DNA of 64,000 nucleotides. Origin: CAVTBX01 sp963733135. GTDB lineage: Bacteria; Actinomycetota; Thermoleophilia; Gaiellales; Gaiellaceae. Below the pieces are notes generated by a model. That model was not told where the DNA came from. It saw nothing but the letters and a program-made list of their open reading frames with translations, and did not search any database. Shown one piece after another: positions 38,867-47,641 of this stretch; within the stretch, counting starts at the first letter, position 1, and each line of letters opens with the position of its first letter. The position numbers and the translations under genes are program-made. The DNA is taken from NCBI GenBank assembly GCA_963733135.1, contig CAVTBX010000004.1, forward strand, positions 372,001 through 436,000. Direction: 5' to 3'.

Positions 38867-41800
38867 GTGGCGACCTGTTCGAGCTGCGGCTCCGACAACC
38901 CCGAGGGCTTCCGCTTCTGCGGCTCCTGTGGAGCGCCGCTTCTCGAGGCTGCGGCGTCAACTCAGGAGACCCGCCGCACGGTCACGGTCGTCTTCTGCGA
39001 CGTCACCGGCTCGACGGCACTCGGCGAGCAGCTCGATCCCGAGAGCCTCCGCGCCGTCATGGCCCGCTACTTCGACGCCATGCGGCAGGTGATCGAGCTC
39101 CACGGCGGCACGGTCGAGAAGTTCATCGGGGACGCCGTCATGGCCGTCTTCGGAGTTCCGGTCCTGCACGAGGACGACGCCGTCCGCGCCGTCCGGGCGG
39201 CCGTCGGGATGCGAGAGGCGCTCGGCGAGCTGAACGTCGAGCTCGAGCGAGACTACGGGACGACGCTCGCTGTTCGGATCGGGGTGAACACGGGCGAGGT
39301 CGTCACAGGGACCGAGGAGCGGCTCGCGACCGGGGACGCGGTCAACGTCGCGGCCAGGCTCGAGCAGGCCGCCGAGCCCGATGAGATCCTGATCGGGCCC
39401 GACACGTACGCGCTCGTTCGGGACGCGGTCGAGGTCGATCGGCTCGCGCCGCTCGAGCTCAAGGGGAAGAGTGCGACCCTCACGCCGTACCGGCTCCGGG
39501 TCGTGGGGCGGGATCTGCCCGGGCGCGCGCGGCGCTTCGACGCGCCGCTCGTGGGCCGGGAGCGCGAACGGCGTCTCCTTTCCGACGCCTGGGAGCGCGC
39601 CGTGACCGAGCGTTCATGTGCGCTCTTCACGCTGCTCGGGCCGGCGGGCGTAGGCAAGTCGCGGCTGGCGGCCGAGTTCCTGAGTGAGATCGATGCGACT
39701 GTTGCGCGAGGCCGCTGCCTCTCGTACGGCGAGGGGATCACCTACTGGCCCGTCGTCGAGGTCGTGCTCCAGCTCCGAGGTGACGAACACGAGGCAGTCG
39801 CCCCACCGATCGCCGCCCTCCTCGGCGAAACCACCTCGCCGTCATCCCCCGAAGAGACAGCGTGGGCGGTGCGGAAGCTCTTCGAGGCCAGGGCGGCCGA
39901 GACACCCTTGGTCGTCGTATTCGACGACATCCACTGGGGCGAGGAGACGTTCCTCGACCTGATCGAGCATGTGGCAGGTCTCTCACGCGGGGCGCCCATC
40001 CTCCTCCTCTGTATCGCCCGCCCCGAGCTCCTGGACGCGCGACCCGCGTGGGCAGGCGGGCTGCTGAACGCGACGACCGTTCTCCTGGAGCCACTCGCTC
40101 CTGACGAGGCCGACGAGCTGATCGGACGGCTGCTCGGCGACGACGATCTCGACCCTTCGCTTCAGGCTCGCATCCGCGAGACGGCGGGCGGAAACCCGCT
40201 CTTCCTGGAGGAGATGCTTGCGATGCTCCAGGAAGACGACACCGACGGCGAGGTGATCGTGCCGCCGACGATCCAGGCTCTCCTGGCGGCCCGGCTCGAT
40301 CAGCTCGCCGCCGGCGAGCGCGGCATCCTCGAATGCGGTGCGGTCGAGGGCGAGGTCTTCCACCGAGGCGCCGTCAAGGCGCTCGCGCCCGCCGAGGCGG
40401 AGCTCGATTCGCGTCTGACGACGCTCGTCCGCAAGGAGCTCGTCCGACCCGACCGAGCGACGATGCCCGGAGAGGAGGCGTACCGCTTCCGCCATCTCCT
40501 GATCCGCGACGCGGCCTACGACGCGCTGCCGAAGGCGACCCGAGCCGCGCTCCACGAGAGCTTTGCGCGTTGGCTGGATTCGCATGCCGACTCGCTCATC
40601 GAGCTCGACGAGATCGTCGGCTACCACTTCGAGCAGGCGTACCGGTACCGGACGGAGCTCGGACCGACAGACGACGCGGCCAGGAGCCTCGCCGAGCAGG
40701 CAGCGGACCGCCTCGCGAGCGGGGGTCGTACGGCGCTCGAGCGAAGTGACGTCAGAGCCGCCGAGACGCTTCTTCGCCGAGCCGTTGAGCTACTCCCTGA
40801 GGAGGACCCTCGCCGACCCGCCCTCCTCCTCGACATCGCTGACGCGCTCTATGACGGCGGCCGGATCGCCGAGTGCCGTGACCTGCTCGAGAACCTGGTC
40901 GTCCTCGCGCGCCGCAGCGGCGACGAGCGCCTCCACGCGCGTGCCCGCTTGGCGCAGATCCAGGTCCTCACCATGACGGACCCGACAGGCTCCGCCACCG
41001 AGAGTCTCGCCGAGACGGAGCAGCTGCTCGCAGAGCTCGAGAGTCTCAACGACCCGGACGCCCTCGCGCGGGCATGGGGAATGGTCGGCCGCCTCCGCTT
41101 CTTCCTCGGTCGTGCGGCGGCGGCCGAGGAGGCCTACGCCCGGGCCGTCGAGGAGGCTCGCCGCGAGGGCAACACACAGCTCGAGCACGATGTGTACTCC
41201 TGGTGGATCGGAGCCAAGCTCCACGGCCCCTCGCCCGTGACCGAAGGGCTTGCGTTCCTCGCCGCCGTACCCCCGATCGCGTTGAAGAGCGCGCACGTAA
41301 GGTCGTACGCCGCGGCGATCGGCGCGACGCTCAACGCCATGGAAAGTCGCTTTGACGACGCGCGCGAGGCCCTGGCACGTGCAGTGGCGATCAGCCGCGA
41401 GTTCGGGCTCGAGGTGCGGGCCGGCGCCTACGCCATGGACTCCGGGGACGTTGAGCTTCTGGCAGGCGACCTCGAGGCCGCCGAGCGGGAATTCCGCCGC
41501 GGCTACGAGACGCTAGGGCGACTCGGCGAGACCGGTTTCCGATCCACCACCGGAGCGCTTCTCGCGGAGACGCTCGTGGCCCGAGGACGCGCACAGGAGG
41601 CTGAGGAGATCCTGGGCGAGGTCGAAACCATGGCACAGAAGGACGACCTCGACCCGCAGGCGAGGACGAGAGCCGTCCGTGGGCTTCTCCTGGCTCGCGC
41701 CGGCCGGCACGAAGAGGCGGAGCGGGTAGCCCGCGAAGCGGTGTCCCTCTATGCGGAGAGCGACTACCTGGACGCCCACGCGGACATGCACATGGTGCTT

Positions 41801-41941
41801 GCAACGGTGCTTCGCGAGGCCGGTCGCGTCGATGAGAGCCGGGAGGAACTCGAGGTCGCGCTCGCGCTCTACGAGCGCAAGGGCAACCTCGTCATGACAG
41901 AGCGCGCCCGGACGCTCCTCGGTGAGCTAACCGCTTCCTAG
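38867..41941 (+). CDS. Zinc-ribbon class III cyclase fused to a STAND-type ATPase with TPR-like repeats
   Basis: A 1024-residue regulator started at GTG 38867 (VATCSSCGSDNPEGFRFCGS). Residues 1-25 form a CxxC...CxxC zinc ribbon. Residues 35-215 form a class III cyclase domain: FCDVTGSTALGEQL and EKFIGDAVMAVFGVPVLHED carry the two metal-binding Asp, then VRIGVNTGEV and GDAVNVAARLEQAA. Residues about 240-500 form a STAND/AAA NTPase: LLGPAGVGKSRLAAEFL (Walker A) and LVVVFDDIHWGEE (Walker B). From about 600 to the end it is a helical array with TPR-like repeats (ERSDVRAAETLLRRAVELLP). This architecture is common in actinobacteria, with ligand or protein binding by the repeats thought to gate the ATPase and cyclase. 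The stop overlaps that of the convergent amine oxidase by 4 nt. Confidence 0.9.
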   Translation: MATCSSCGSDNPEGFRFCGSCGAPLLEAAASTQETRRTVTVVFCDVTGSTALGEQLDPESLRAVMARYFDAMRQVIELHGGTVEKFIGDAVMAVFGVPVLHEDDAVRAVRAAVGMREALGELNVELERDYGTTLAVRIGVNTGEVVTGTEERLATGDAVNVAARLEQAAEPDEILIGPDTYALVRDAVEVDRLAPLELKGKSATLTPYRLRVVGRDLPGRARRFDAPLVGRERERRLLSDAWERAVTERSCALFTLLGPAGVGKSRLAAEFLSEIDATVARGRCLSYGEGITYWPVVEVVLQLRGDEHEAVAPPIAALLGETTSPSSPEETAWAVRKLFEARAAETPLVVVFDDIHWGEETFLDLIEHVAGLSRGAPILLLCIARPELLDARPAWAGGLLNATTVLLEPLAPDEADELIGRLLGDDDLDPSLQARIRETAGGNPLFLEEMLAMLQEDDTDGEVIVPPTIQALLAARLDQLAAGERGILECGAVEGEVFHRGAVKALAPAEAELDSRLTTLVRKELVRPDRATMPGEEAYRFRHLLIRDAAYDALPKATRAALHESFARWLDSHADSLIELDEIVGYHFEQAYRYRTELGPTDDAARSLAEQAADRLASGGRTALERSDVRAAETLLRRAVELLPEEDPRRPALLLDIADALYDGGRIAECRDLLENLVVLARRSGDERLHARARLAQIQVLTMTDPTGSATESLAETEQLLAELESLNDPDALARAWGMVGRLRFFLGRAAAAEEAYARAVEEARREGNTQLEHDVYSWWIGAKLHGPSPVTEGLAFLAAVPPIALKSAHVRSYAAAIGATLNAMESRFDDAREALARAVAISREFGLEVRAGAYAMDSGDVELLAGDLEAAEREFRRGYETLGRLGETGFRSTTGALLAETLVARGRAQEAEEILGEVETMAQKDDLDPQARTRAVRGLLLARAGRHEEAERVAREAVSLYAESDYLDAHADMHMVLATVLREAGRVDESREELEVALALYERKGNLVMTERARTLLGELTAS

Positions 41942-43188
41942 CCGACCGGCGCTGCGAGCCCCGTGATGACGCGCCGTGCCGCTGCGTGGCCGCTCGCAAG
42001 CGCGCCCGCGATCCAGCCGTTGTGCTCCTCCGCGACGTCGGAGCCAGCGAAGACGACGCGGCCCTGGGGCCGTCCGAAGCGTGCGAGGGCGCCCATGGAC
42101 GTCCAACCGGGCCGGCACGTGAGCCACGTGCCGCGGGACCAGGGATCTGCGAGCCAGTCGTGTGCGTCGACGGCGAGCACTCTCGCGCCCGGCGCGTACG
42201 CCGCAACGGCGGCCTCCGGGTCGGTCACATCCTCCTTTGCGAACCCGACGAGCAACGACGCGTCCCCGAGCCGTCGCTCCCAGGACAGCCAGTTGAACGG
42301 CGTCCCGTAGCCGATACAGACGAGACCCTCGGGCGCTCCTTCGGCCAGAAGCCAGACCTTCCGCGAGCGGCCCGGATGTCCCTGCGCGACGACCCGGGCC
42401 AGGCCGTCGTCGAGCGGCGGTTCGAGCTCGAGCGCGCCGAGCGTGTTCACCGGAACCGCGAGCACGGCCGCCTCGCCCTCGGTCTTGCCGCCATCGGCGA
42501 GAGTCGCCACCACGCGATCGGGCTCCTGTCCCAACCGCACAACCGGGGTTCCGAGCCTGATGTCGGCGCCCGAATCCTCGGCGATCGCGTCGAGGAGCAC
42601 CTGTGTCCCGGCCTCGAAGCGCTCTCCGATCTCGTCAGCGAGCGACCCCGGCGAGCCGTCTCCTTCGGCCACGAGCGCCATCACCTCGAGCATCGAGACC
42701 TCGGCGGGGTCGGCACCGCTCATGAAGGACGCCCAGCCGAGCACGAAGTCCTTCGTGGCGCGCGGGAGGCCGTGCGCCTTCAGCCAGTCCACGACCGGCA
42801 CGTCGTCCTCCGGCGTCGGGCCCGCCGCACGGGTCGCGAGGTCTGCGAGCGTCTGCCGGAGCACGGCGGCTTCGCTCTTCGGGACCGGCCGTCCGCGGCG
42901 CCGCATCCCGCCCGTGAACCAGCGCCTGCGCCGACGGTCGGGCACCGGCCCGACCCGCACGCCGTAGCGCTGCACCTCCTCGGCGAGCTGCGGCTGCCGC
43001 GCAAGCGAGAACCACGCGCCCCCGATCTCGACCTCGACGTCCGTGTCCGCGAACGGCCGGTACCACGTCCGCCCTCCGAGCCGCGGCCGCGCCTCGAGCA
43101 CCACCACGGAGCGGCCCGCGGCGGTGAGATCACGGGCCGCCGTGAGGCCCGCGAACCCACCGCCGATGACCAGGACGTCGGCCGTCAC
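41938..43188 (-). CDS. FAD-dependent amine oxidase family protein
   Basis: A 416-residue flavoprotein. The N-terminal dinucleotide-binding motif is DVLVIGGGFAGLTAARDLTA, followed by VVVLEARPRLGGRTWY, the GG-R motif of monoamine oxidase/phytoene desaturase-like enzymes. The C-terminal FAD-contact segment is VVFAGSDVAEEHNGWIAGAL, then ASGHAAARRV. The aromatic cage is not obvious, so the substrate (monoamine, polyamine or another) cannot be named. It lies 18 bp before glutamine synthetase in gene order on the minus strand and may be co-transcribed with it, which would fit release and reassimilation of amine nitrogen; this is inference. Confidence 0.85.
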   Translation of the reverse strand: MTADVLVIGGGFAGLTAARDLTAAGRSVVVLEARPRLGGRTWYRPFADTDVEVEIGGAWFSLARQPQLAEEVQRYGVRVGPVPDRRRRRWFTGGMRRRGRPVPKSEAAVLRQTLADLATRAAGPTPEDDVPVVDWLKAHGLPRATKDFVLGWASFMSGADPAEVSMLEVMALVAEGDGSPGSLADEIGERFEAGTQVLLDAIAEDSGADIRLGTPVVRLGQEPDRVVATLADGGKTEGEAAVLAVPVNTLGALELEPPLDDGLARVVAQGHPGRSRKVWLLAEGAPEGLVCIGYGTPFNWLSWERRLGDASLLVGFAKEDVTDPEAAVAAYAPGARVLAVDAHDWLADPWSRGTWLTCRPGWTSMGALARFGRPQGRVVFAGSDVAEEHNGWIAGALASGHAAARRVITGLAAPVG

Positions 43189-43206
43189 CGGCCGATCATC
43201 GCACCG

Positions 43207-44568
43207 CTACAACGCTGCGAGGTACTTCTCGAGCTCCCACGGAGTGAGCTGGACGCGGTAGTCGTCCCACTCCTTCCGCTTCAGCTCGACATAGCGCTGG
43301 AAGACGTGCCGGCCGAGTGCCTTCTTCGCGAGCTCGGAGCCGGCCAGCTCGTCGATCGCCTCGCCGAGCGTCTCGGGCAGCGCCACGATGCCACGCTCCT
43401 TCCGCTGCTCGGCCGTCAGGTGATAGAGGTTCTGCTCCATCGGGTCGGGCAGCTCGTAGCCCTGCTCGATCCCCTCGAGCCCGGCGTGGAGCAACGTCGC
43501 GAAGGTCAGGTACGGGTTGCAGGCCGGGTCGGGGCAGCGGATCTCGGCCCGGGTCGCCTGCTCCTTGCCCGGGTGGTAGAGCGGGATCCGGATGAGCGCC
43601 GAGCGGTTCCGGCGCGACCAGGCGCAGTAGACGGGAGCCTCGTAGCCCGGCACGAGCCGCTTGTAGGAGTTCACCCACTGGGCGAAGACCGCGCTGATCT
43701 CGCGGGCGTGGCGAAGCTGGCCGGCAATGAAGGCCTTGCCGGCGTCGGAGAGATGCCAGGCGTCGTCCTCGTCATAGAAGGCGTTGCGGCCGTCCGAGAA
43801 GAGGGACTGGTGCGTGTGCATGCCCGAGCCGTTCTCACCGAAGAGCGGCTTCGGCATGAAGGTCGCGTAGACGCCGTACTTCTGCGCCATCTCCTTGACG
43901 ACGAGGCGGTAGGTGATCGTGTGGTCGGCCATGTCGAGCGCCGAGTCGAAGCGCATGTCGATCTCGTGCTGGGACGGGCCGACCTCGTGGTGGTGGTACT
44001 CGACCGGGATCCCCATCGACTCGAGCGCGGCGATCGTCTCGTTCCGGAGCTCGGTCGCGGCGTCGAGCGTTGTCATGGCGAAGTAGCCGCCCTCGTCGAG
44101 ACCCTGCGGTTCGCCCTCGTTCGACTTGAAGAGGAAGTACTCCAGCTCGGGCCCGACGTTGAACGTGTCGAAGCCCATGGAGCGCATCCGCTCGAGCGCC
44201 AACTTCAGGACGTAGCGCGGGTCGCCCACGTAGGGGTCGCCCTCGGGGGTGACGACGTCGCAGATCATCCGGGCGACCTTGGCGCCGCCGTTCGGCATGA
44301 GCTGGAACGTGGCCGGATCGGGGATCGCGACCATGTCGGACTCCTCGATCGCGTTGAAGCCCGAGATCGACGAGCCGTCGAAGCCCATGCCGTCATCGAG
44401 CGCGTTCTCGAGCTCGGCCGGCGTGATGGCGAAGCTCTTCAGATGCCCCTCGATGTCCGTAAACCAAAGGAGGACGAACTTGATGTCCTCGTTGACGACC
44501 CGCTCGACCACCTCGCGCCTGAGCGCCGGGTCGCTCGTCGCCCGCTCTCGCCGTTCCACCATCGCCAT
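43207..44568 (-). CDS. glnA: Glutamine synthetase, type I (GSI-alpha-like)
   Basis: A 453-residue ATP-dependent enzyme forming glutamine from glutamate and ammonia. ATG 44568 follows AAGGAGG at ideal spacing. Landmarks are GMGFDGSSISGF (N-terminal loop), PELEYFLFK (metal-binding Glu), HHHEVGPSQHEIDMRF, NGSGMHTHQSLF and RIPLYHPG. At the position of the adenylylated Tyr of GSI-beta (NLYDLP) it reads NLYHLTAEQRKERGI, and the length is at the short end, both pointing to the GSI-alpha class that is feedback-regulated rather than adenylylated. The likely amine oxidase gene follows. Confidence 0.93.
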   Translation of the reverse strand: MAMVERRERATSDPALRREVVERVVNEDIKFVLLWFTDIEGHLKSFAITPAELENALDDGMGFDGSSISGFNAIEESDMVAIPDPATFQLMPNGGAKVARMICDVVTPEGDPYVGDPRYVLKLALERMRSMGFDTFNVGPELEYFLFKSNEGEPQGLDEGGYFAMTTLDAATELRNETIAALESMGIPVEYHHHEVGPSQHEIDMRFDSALDMADHTITYRLVVKEMAQKYGVYATFMPKPLFGENGSGMHTHQSLFSDGRNAFYDEDDAWHLSDAGKAFIAGQLRHAREISAVFAQWVNSYKRLVPGYEAPVYCAWSRRNRSALIRIPLYHPGKEQATRAEIRCPDPACNPYLTFATLLHAGLEGIEQGYELPDPMEQNLYHLTAEQRKERGIVALPETLGEAIDELAGSELAKKALGRHVFQRYVELKRKEWDDYRVQLTPWELEKYLAAL

Positions 44569-44581
44569 GCAAGCCTCCTTA
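44569..44581 (-). promoter_or_regulatory. Ribosome-binding site of glnA
   Basis: Minus-strand AAGGAGG followed by five bases and ATG 44568. This decides the start over the open frame that extends to 44619 and over the second Met two codons in. Confidence 0.8.
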
Positions 44582-44708
44582 AATACAAAGAGCCCCGGGC
44601 CGGATGAGCCCGAGGCCACGTCGCCTCGATCTGCTCACATCCTACAGCAGCCGACCGGACAGCAGCCGCTGCGTTGAGGACCGCCGAGCCGTCTACTACG
44701 TTCCAATC

Positions 44709-46700
44709 ATGCGCGCTCTCCGATTGCTCCTACCCGCCCTCGCAGGTCTCGCGCTCTCAGCACCTGCCGGAGCTGCTCGGATCAACGTCACGACCACCGC
44801 TGACGAGTACGGAGGCGGATCGGGAACCGGGTGTGCGGTACGCGAAGCGGTGGAAGCTGCCAACACGGATGCCACATTCGGAGGCTGCTCGACCGGGGCG
44901 GGCAACGACACGATCAGGATTCCGGCGGGCGTCTACGAGATCACCATCCCACCGACCGCTTCGACAGATCCGAATCCCAACGACGAGGGCGACTTCGTCG
45001 TCTCGTCACGCGTCTCGGTCGTCGGCGCCGGACGGACGGCGACGATCCTTGACGGCGGCGACCTCGACCGCCTGTTCTACGTCGATGCAACGGCCGGTCT
45101 CGCCAAGTTCTCGGACCTCACGCTCAGAGACGGGAACCCGACCAACCCGAACCGCAACGGCGGAGCGATCTACGCGAGCTCGGAGATAGAGATACGCAAC
45201 GTCCTCTTCCTCGAGAACAACGCGATCGCAGCGGGCGGTCTGAATGCGAACGCGCGCGCGACCGTTCGCGACAGCCTGTTCAGGCTCAACACGTCGGAGA
45301 GCTCGGCCGGCGGTGCGGCGTTCTTCGCCGCCACGACCCTCTCGAAGACAACCTTCACCCGCAACACGGCGATCGACAACGCAGGGGGCTTCACGACGTC
45401 ACAACAGACGACCCGAACCAGCCGGGTGACCGTGAAGCGCAACGAAGCAGGTGGGGACTCCGAGGGTGGGGGCATCTTCGCCCACGACGGAAAGCTGGTT
45501 CTGGAAGACTCCGTCGTCTCGAGGAACGACGGTGGCTACGGCGGCGGCATCTCAGCGCTCGAAGCAATCCTCGTCGTCCGGGACTCGATCGTGCGAGGAA
45601 ACGCGGTGGTCTGGCAGGGAGGCGGGCTGAGCTCGACCGGCGGGAGGGTGACTGTCACAGGTTCGACCTTCGAGGGGAACAACGGTGCCGGCTACGGAGG
45701 AGGGCTCTACGTCGGCGAGGGCGGGTCCCCAGCCGCCGCCCGAGTGACAATCGAAGACACGACGATCACGGCCAACAAGGCGACCGTGGCCGGAGGTGGG
45801 ATCAACGTCAACGACGACACCGATCCCACGCTCACCGTGACCGTCTCGGGCACCCTCATCGCACGCAACGCGTCCGGTGGGTACGTGCCGCCAGGCCCGT
45901 TCACCGGAATCAGCGACGGCATCCACAACCAAGCCATCCTTGTCGTTCGGAACTCGACCATCACGAAGAACAAGGACCCGCTGCGCGAGGGGCTCGGCGG
46001 CGGCCTCCTCAACACGCAGTTCGGCACGGCGACGCTCCTGAACACCACGGTCACGGGCAATCGGGCGAGCAACGCCGACGGTGACGGCGACAACCTCTGG
46101 AATCAGGGCGTCCTGAACGTCGGAAACTCGATCGTCGGCGGCGCGTCCGAGACGGGAAGCTGCGGCGGCTTCGCACCGTTGACCTCGCTCGGGCACAACC
46201 TCGAGTTCGAGACGGGAGGCAACCGCTGCTTCGACAGGCGGAGCGATCGGCTCGGGAACCCGCGTCTCGGGTCGCTCGCTTCGAACGGCGGCACAACGCG
46301 GACCCTGGCGCTTCGGCCGGGAAGCGCCGCGCTCGGCCACGGCCGCGGCTGCACGACCTTCGACCAGCGCGGCGTCCCGAGGAGCCTCGGCGGCCGCTGC
46401 GACGCAGGCGCATACGAGCTCGTCCGCTGCGGCGGGGCGATCGTCAACCGCGTCGGCACACGAGGACGCGACGTGCTCCGAGGAACGCGTCGAGCCGACG
46501 GCATGCTCGGGCTCGGTGGCAGCGATCGTCTGAGGGGCTTGGGCGGAGACGACGGACTCTGTGGCGGCGACGGTCGAGACGAGCTGATCGGGAGCACCGG
46601 CGCCGACTCTCTGAACGGCGGCGCCGGTCGCGACGTATGCACCGGTGGCGCGGGCGCCGACGAGGCCACTGCGTGCGAGCGGCGTCGGTCCATCCCGTAA
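44709..46700 (+). CDS. Secreted right-handed beta-helix protein with CSLREA-like start and C-terminal RTX repeats
   Basis: A 663-residue precursor with a signal peptide (MRALRLLLPALAGLALSAPA, cleavage near AGAA). The mature N-terminus carries a CSLREA-like segment (GTGCAVREAVEAANTD), found at the start of many bacterial choice-of-anchor beta-helix proteins. Residues about 60-560 form a parallel beta helix built from short GG-x-N/I repeats (GGAIYASSEIEIRNVLFLEN; GGGISALEAILVVRDSIVRG). The last 70 residues contain RTX-type calcium-binding nonapeptides (GGDGRDELIG, GADSLNGGAGRD) and four to five Cys. RTX tails usually fold on calcium outside the cell. No catalytic residues of a polysaccharide lyase are evident, so an adhesin or surface protein is most likely. 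Confidence 0.85.
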   Translation: MRALRLLLPALAGLALSAPAGAARINVTTTADEYGGGSGTGCAVREAVEAANTDATFGGCSTGAGNDTIRIPAGVYEITIPPTASTDPNPNDEGDFVVSSRVSVVGAGRTATILDGGDLDRLFYVDATAGLAKFSDLTLRDGNPTNPNRNGGAIYASSEIEIRNVLFLENNAIAAGGLNANARATVRDSLFRLNTSESSAGGAAFFAATTLSKTTFTRNTAIDNAGGFTTSQQTTRTSRVTVKRNEAGGDSEGGGIFAHDGKLVLEDSVVSRNDGGYGGGISALEAILVVRDSIVRGNAVVWQGGGLSSTGGRVTVTGSTFEGNNGAGYGGGLYVGEGGSPAAARVTIEDTTITANKATVAGGGINVNDDTDPTLTVTVSGTLIARNASGGYVPPGPFTGISDGIHNQAILVVRNSTITKNKDPLREGLGGGLLNTQFGTATLLNTTVTGNRASNADGDGDNLWNQGVLNVGNSIVGGASETGSCGGFAPLTSLGHNLEFETGGNRCFDRRSDRLGNPRLGSLASNGGTTRTLALRPGSAALGHGRGCTTFDQRGVPRSLGGRCDAGAYELVRCGGAIVNRVGTRGRDVLRGTRRADGMLGLGGSDRLRGLGGDDGLCGGDGRDELIGSTGADSLNGGAGRDVCTGGAGADEATACERRRSIP

Positions 46701-46722
46701 GGGCGAGACAGACCTCGCCATC

Positions 46723-46805
46723 GTGACCGGGTGGGCTCCCGCGCACCCTTCATGCGAGTTCCACGAAGAGCGGCGCAACTCGCCCGGCCGCCTCCGGCGG
46801 CCTCC
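46723..46805 (+). repeat. Three-hairpin dispersed repeat, copy H
   Basis: Hairpin 1 is GGGTGGGC-TCCC-GCGCACCC with one mismatch (46729-46748). Hairpin 2 keeps the loop GAAGAGCG, but its outer stem is GAGTT/AACTC instead of GAATC/GATTC (46756-46781). Hairpin 3 is GGCCGCC-TCC-GGCGGCC (46786-46802). It lies between convergent genes, and the stop codon of the minus-strand permease follows 5 bp after hairpin 3. Confidence 0.85.
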
Positions 46806-46807
46806 AG

Positions 46808-47641
46808 CTAACCCGACCGCTTCAGCTTGCCGTGCCGCTTGGCGTAGATCTCCCCGCGGCGGAAGACGTAGAGGCCGAGCGGGATCGACACGACGCCGAT
46901 CAGGAGTAGCGGCCAGATGTCGCTCCAGAGCGCAGCCACCCCGGCGCCCTCGAGCACCGCCTCCCGGATTCCGTGGAGCGCGTACGTCGCCGGCGAGATC
47001 ACTGAGAGGGCCTGCATCCAACCAGGCAGGACGTCCACGTCGTAGTAGACGCCCGAGACGACGAGGATCGCGCCCTGCGCGATGAACCCGAGCTGCGTCC
47101 CCTTCTCCGGCGAGATGAGGGGGAGGACCGCCGTCATCATCCCGATCCCGATGAACGAGATCGACGCGACCGCGAGGATGACGAGCGCAGCTTCGAAGTT
47201 GGCGCTCGGGAACGACAGGCGGAAGAAGAGCGCGACGAGGACGAAGAGGAGCGACGTCCGTACGAGGCCGTAGAGGACGGCGAAGATCCCCATCCCGAGC
47301 AGGTGCGTCGGCCGCGCGAGCGGGGCCATGAACGTGTACTCGATCGTCCCCTCCCAGCGCTCCCAGGCGACCGTCTCGGTGAGGATCTCGAACACGGCCG
47401 AGAGGTACGCCCAGATGACGGCGCCGATCAGGAGGATCGTCGTGACCTCGTTGACGTCGATCGTGCCGCCGGCCGCCTCGATGCCTTCGGCGATGAAGAC
47501 GATCGTGAGCGTGTTCGCGACCGACCACGCGAACCAGGCGACCTCCCACCAGACGTAGCGCTTGACGAGGTAGGCGTTCCGCTCGATGACGCCCGCGAGA
47601 CCGACGAGCTCGCGGCGGAGCGGCGAAGTCGGGCCGTCCAT
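46808..47641 (-). CDS. ABC-2 type transporter permease
   Basis: A 277-residue membrane protein with six hydrophobic segments in the ABC-2 pattern, including TTILLIGAVIWAYLSAVFEI, LLFVLVALFFRLSFPSANFE and the conserved C-terminal VVSGVYYDVDVLPGWMQALS, then ISPATYALHGIREAV. ATG 47641 overlaps the ATPase stop (TGATG). It forms an exporter with the ATPase encoded upstream. The family moves drugs, lipids or polysaccharides outward; the substrate is not indicated. The stop lies beside repeat copy H. Confidence 0.9.
   Translation of the reverse strand: MDGPTSPLRRELVGLAGVIERNAYLVKRYVWWEVAWFAWSVANTLTIVFIAEGIEAAGGTIDVNEVTTILLIGAVIWAYLSAVFEILTETVAWERWEGTIEYTFMAPLARPTHLLGMGIFAVLYGLVRTSLLFVLVALFFRLSFPSANFEAALVILAVASISFIGIGMMTAVLPLISPEKGTQLGFIAQGAILVVSGVYYDVDVLPGWMQALSVISPATYALHGIREAVLEGAGVAALWSDIWPLLLIGVVSIPLGLYVFRRGEIYAKRHGKLKRSG

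Noticed and set aside
41986..44607. Plus-strand open frame of 873 codons across the amine oxidase and glnA
   Set aside because: It is antisense to two well-recognised genes and spans the junction between them; no domain is recognisable.
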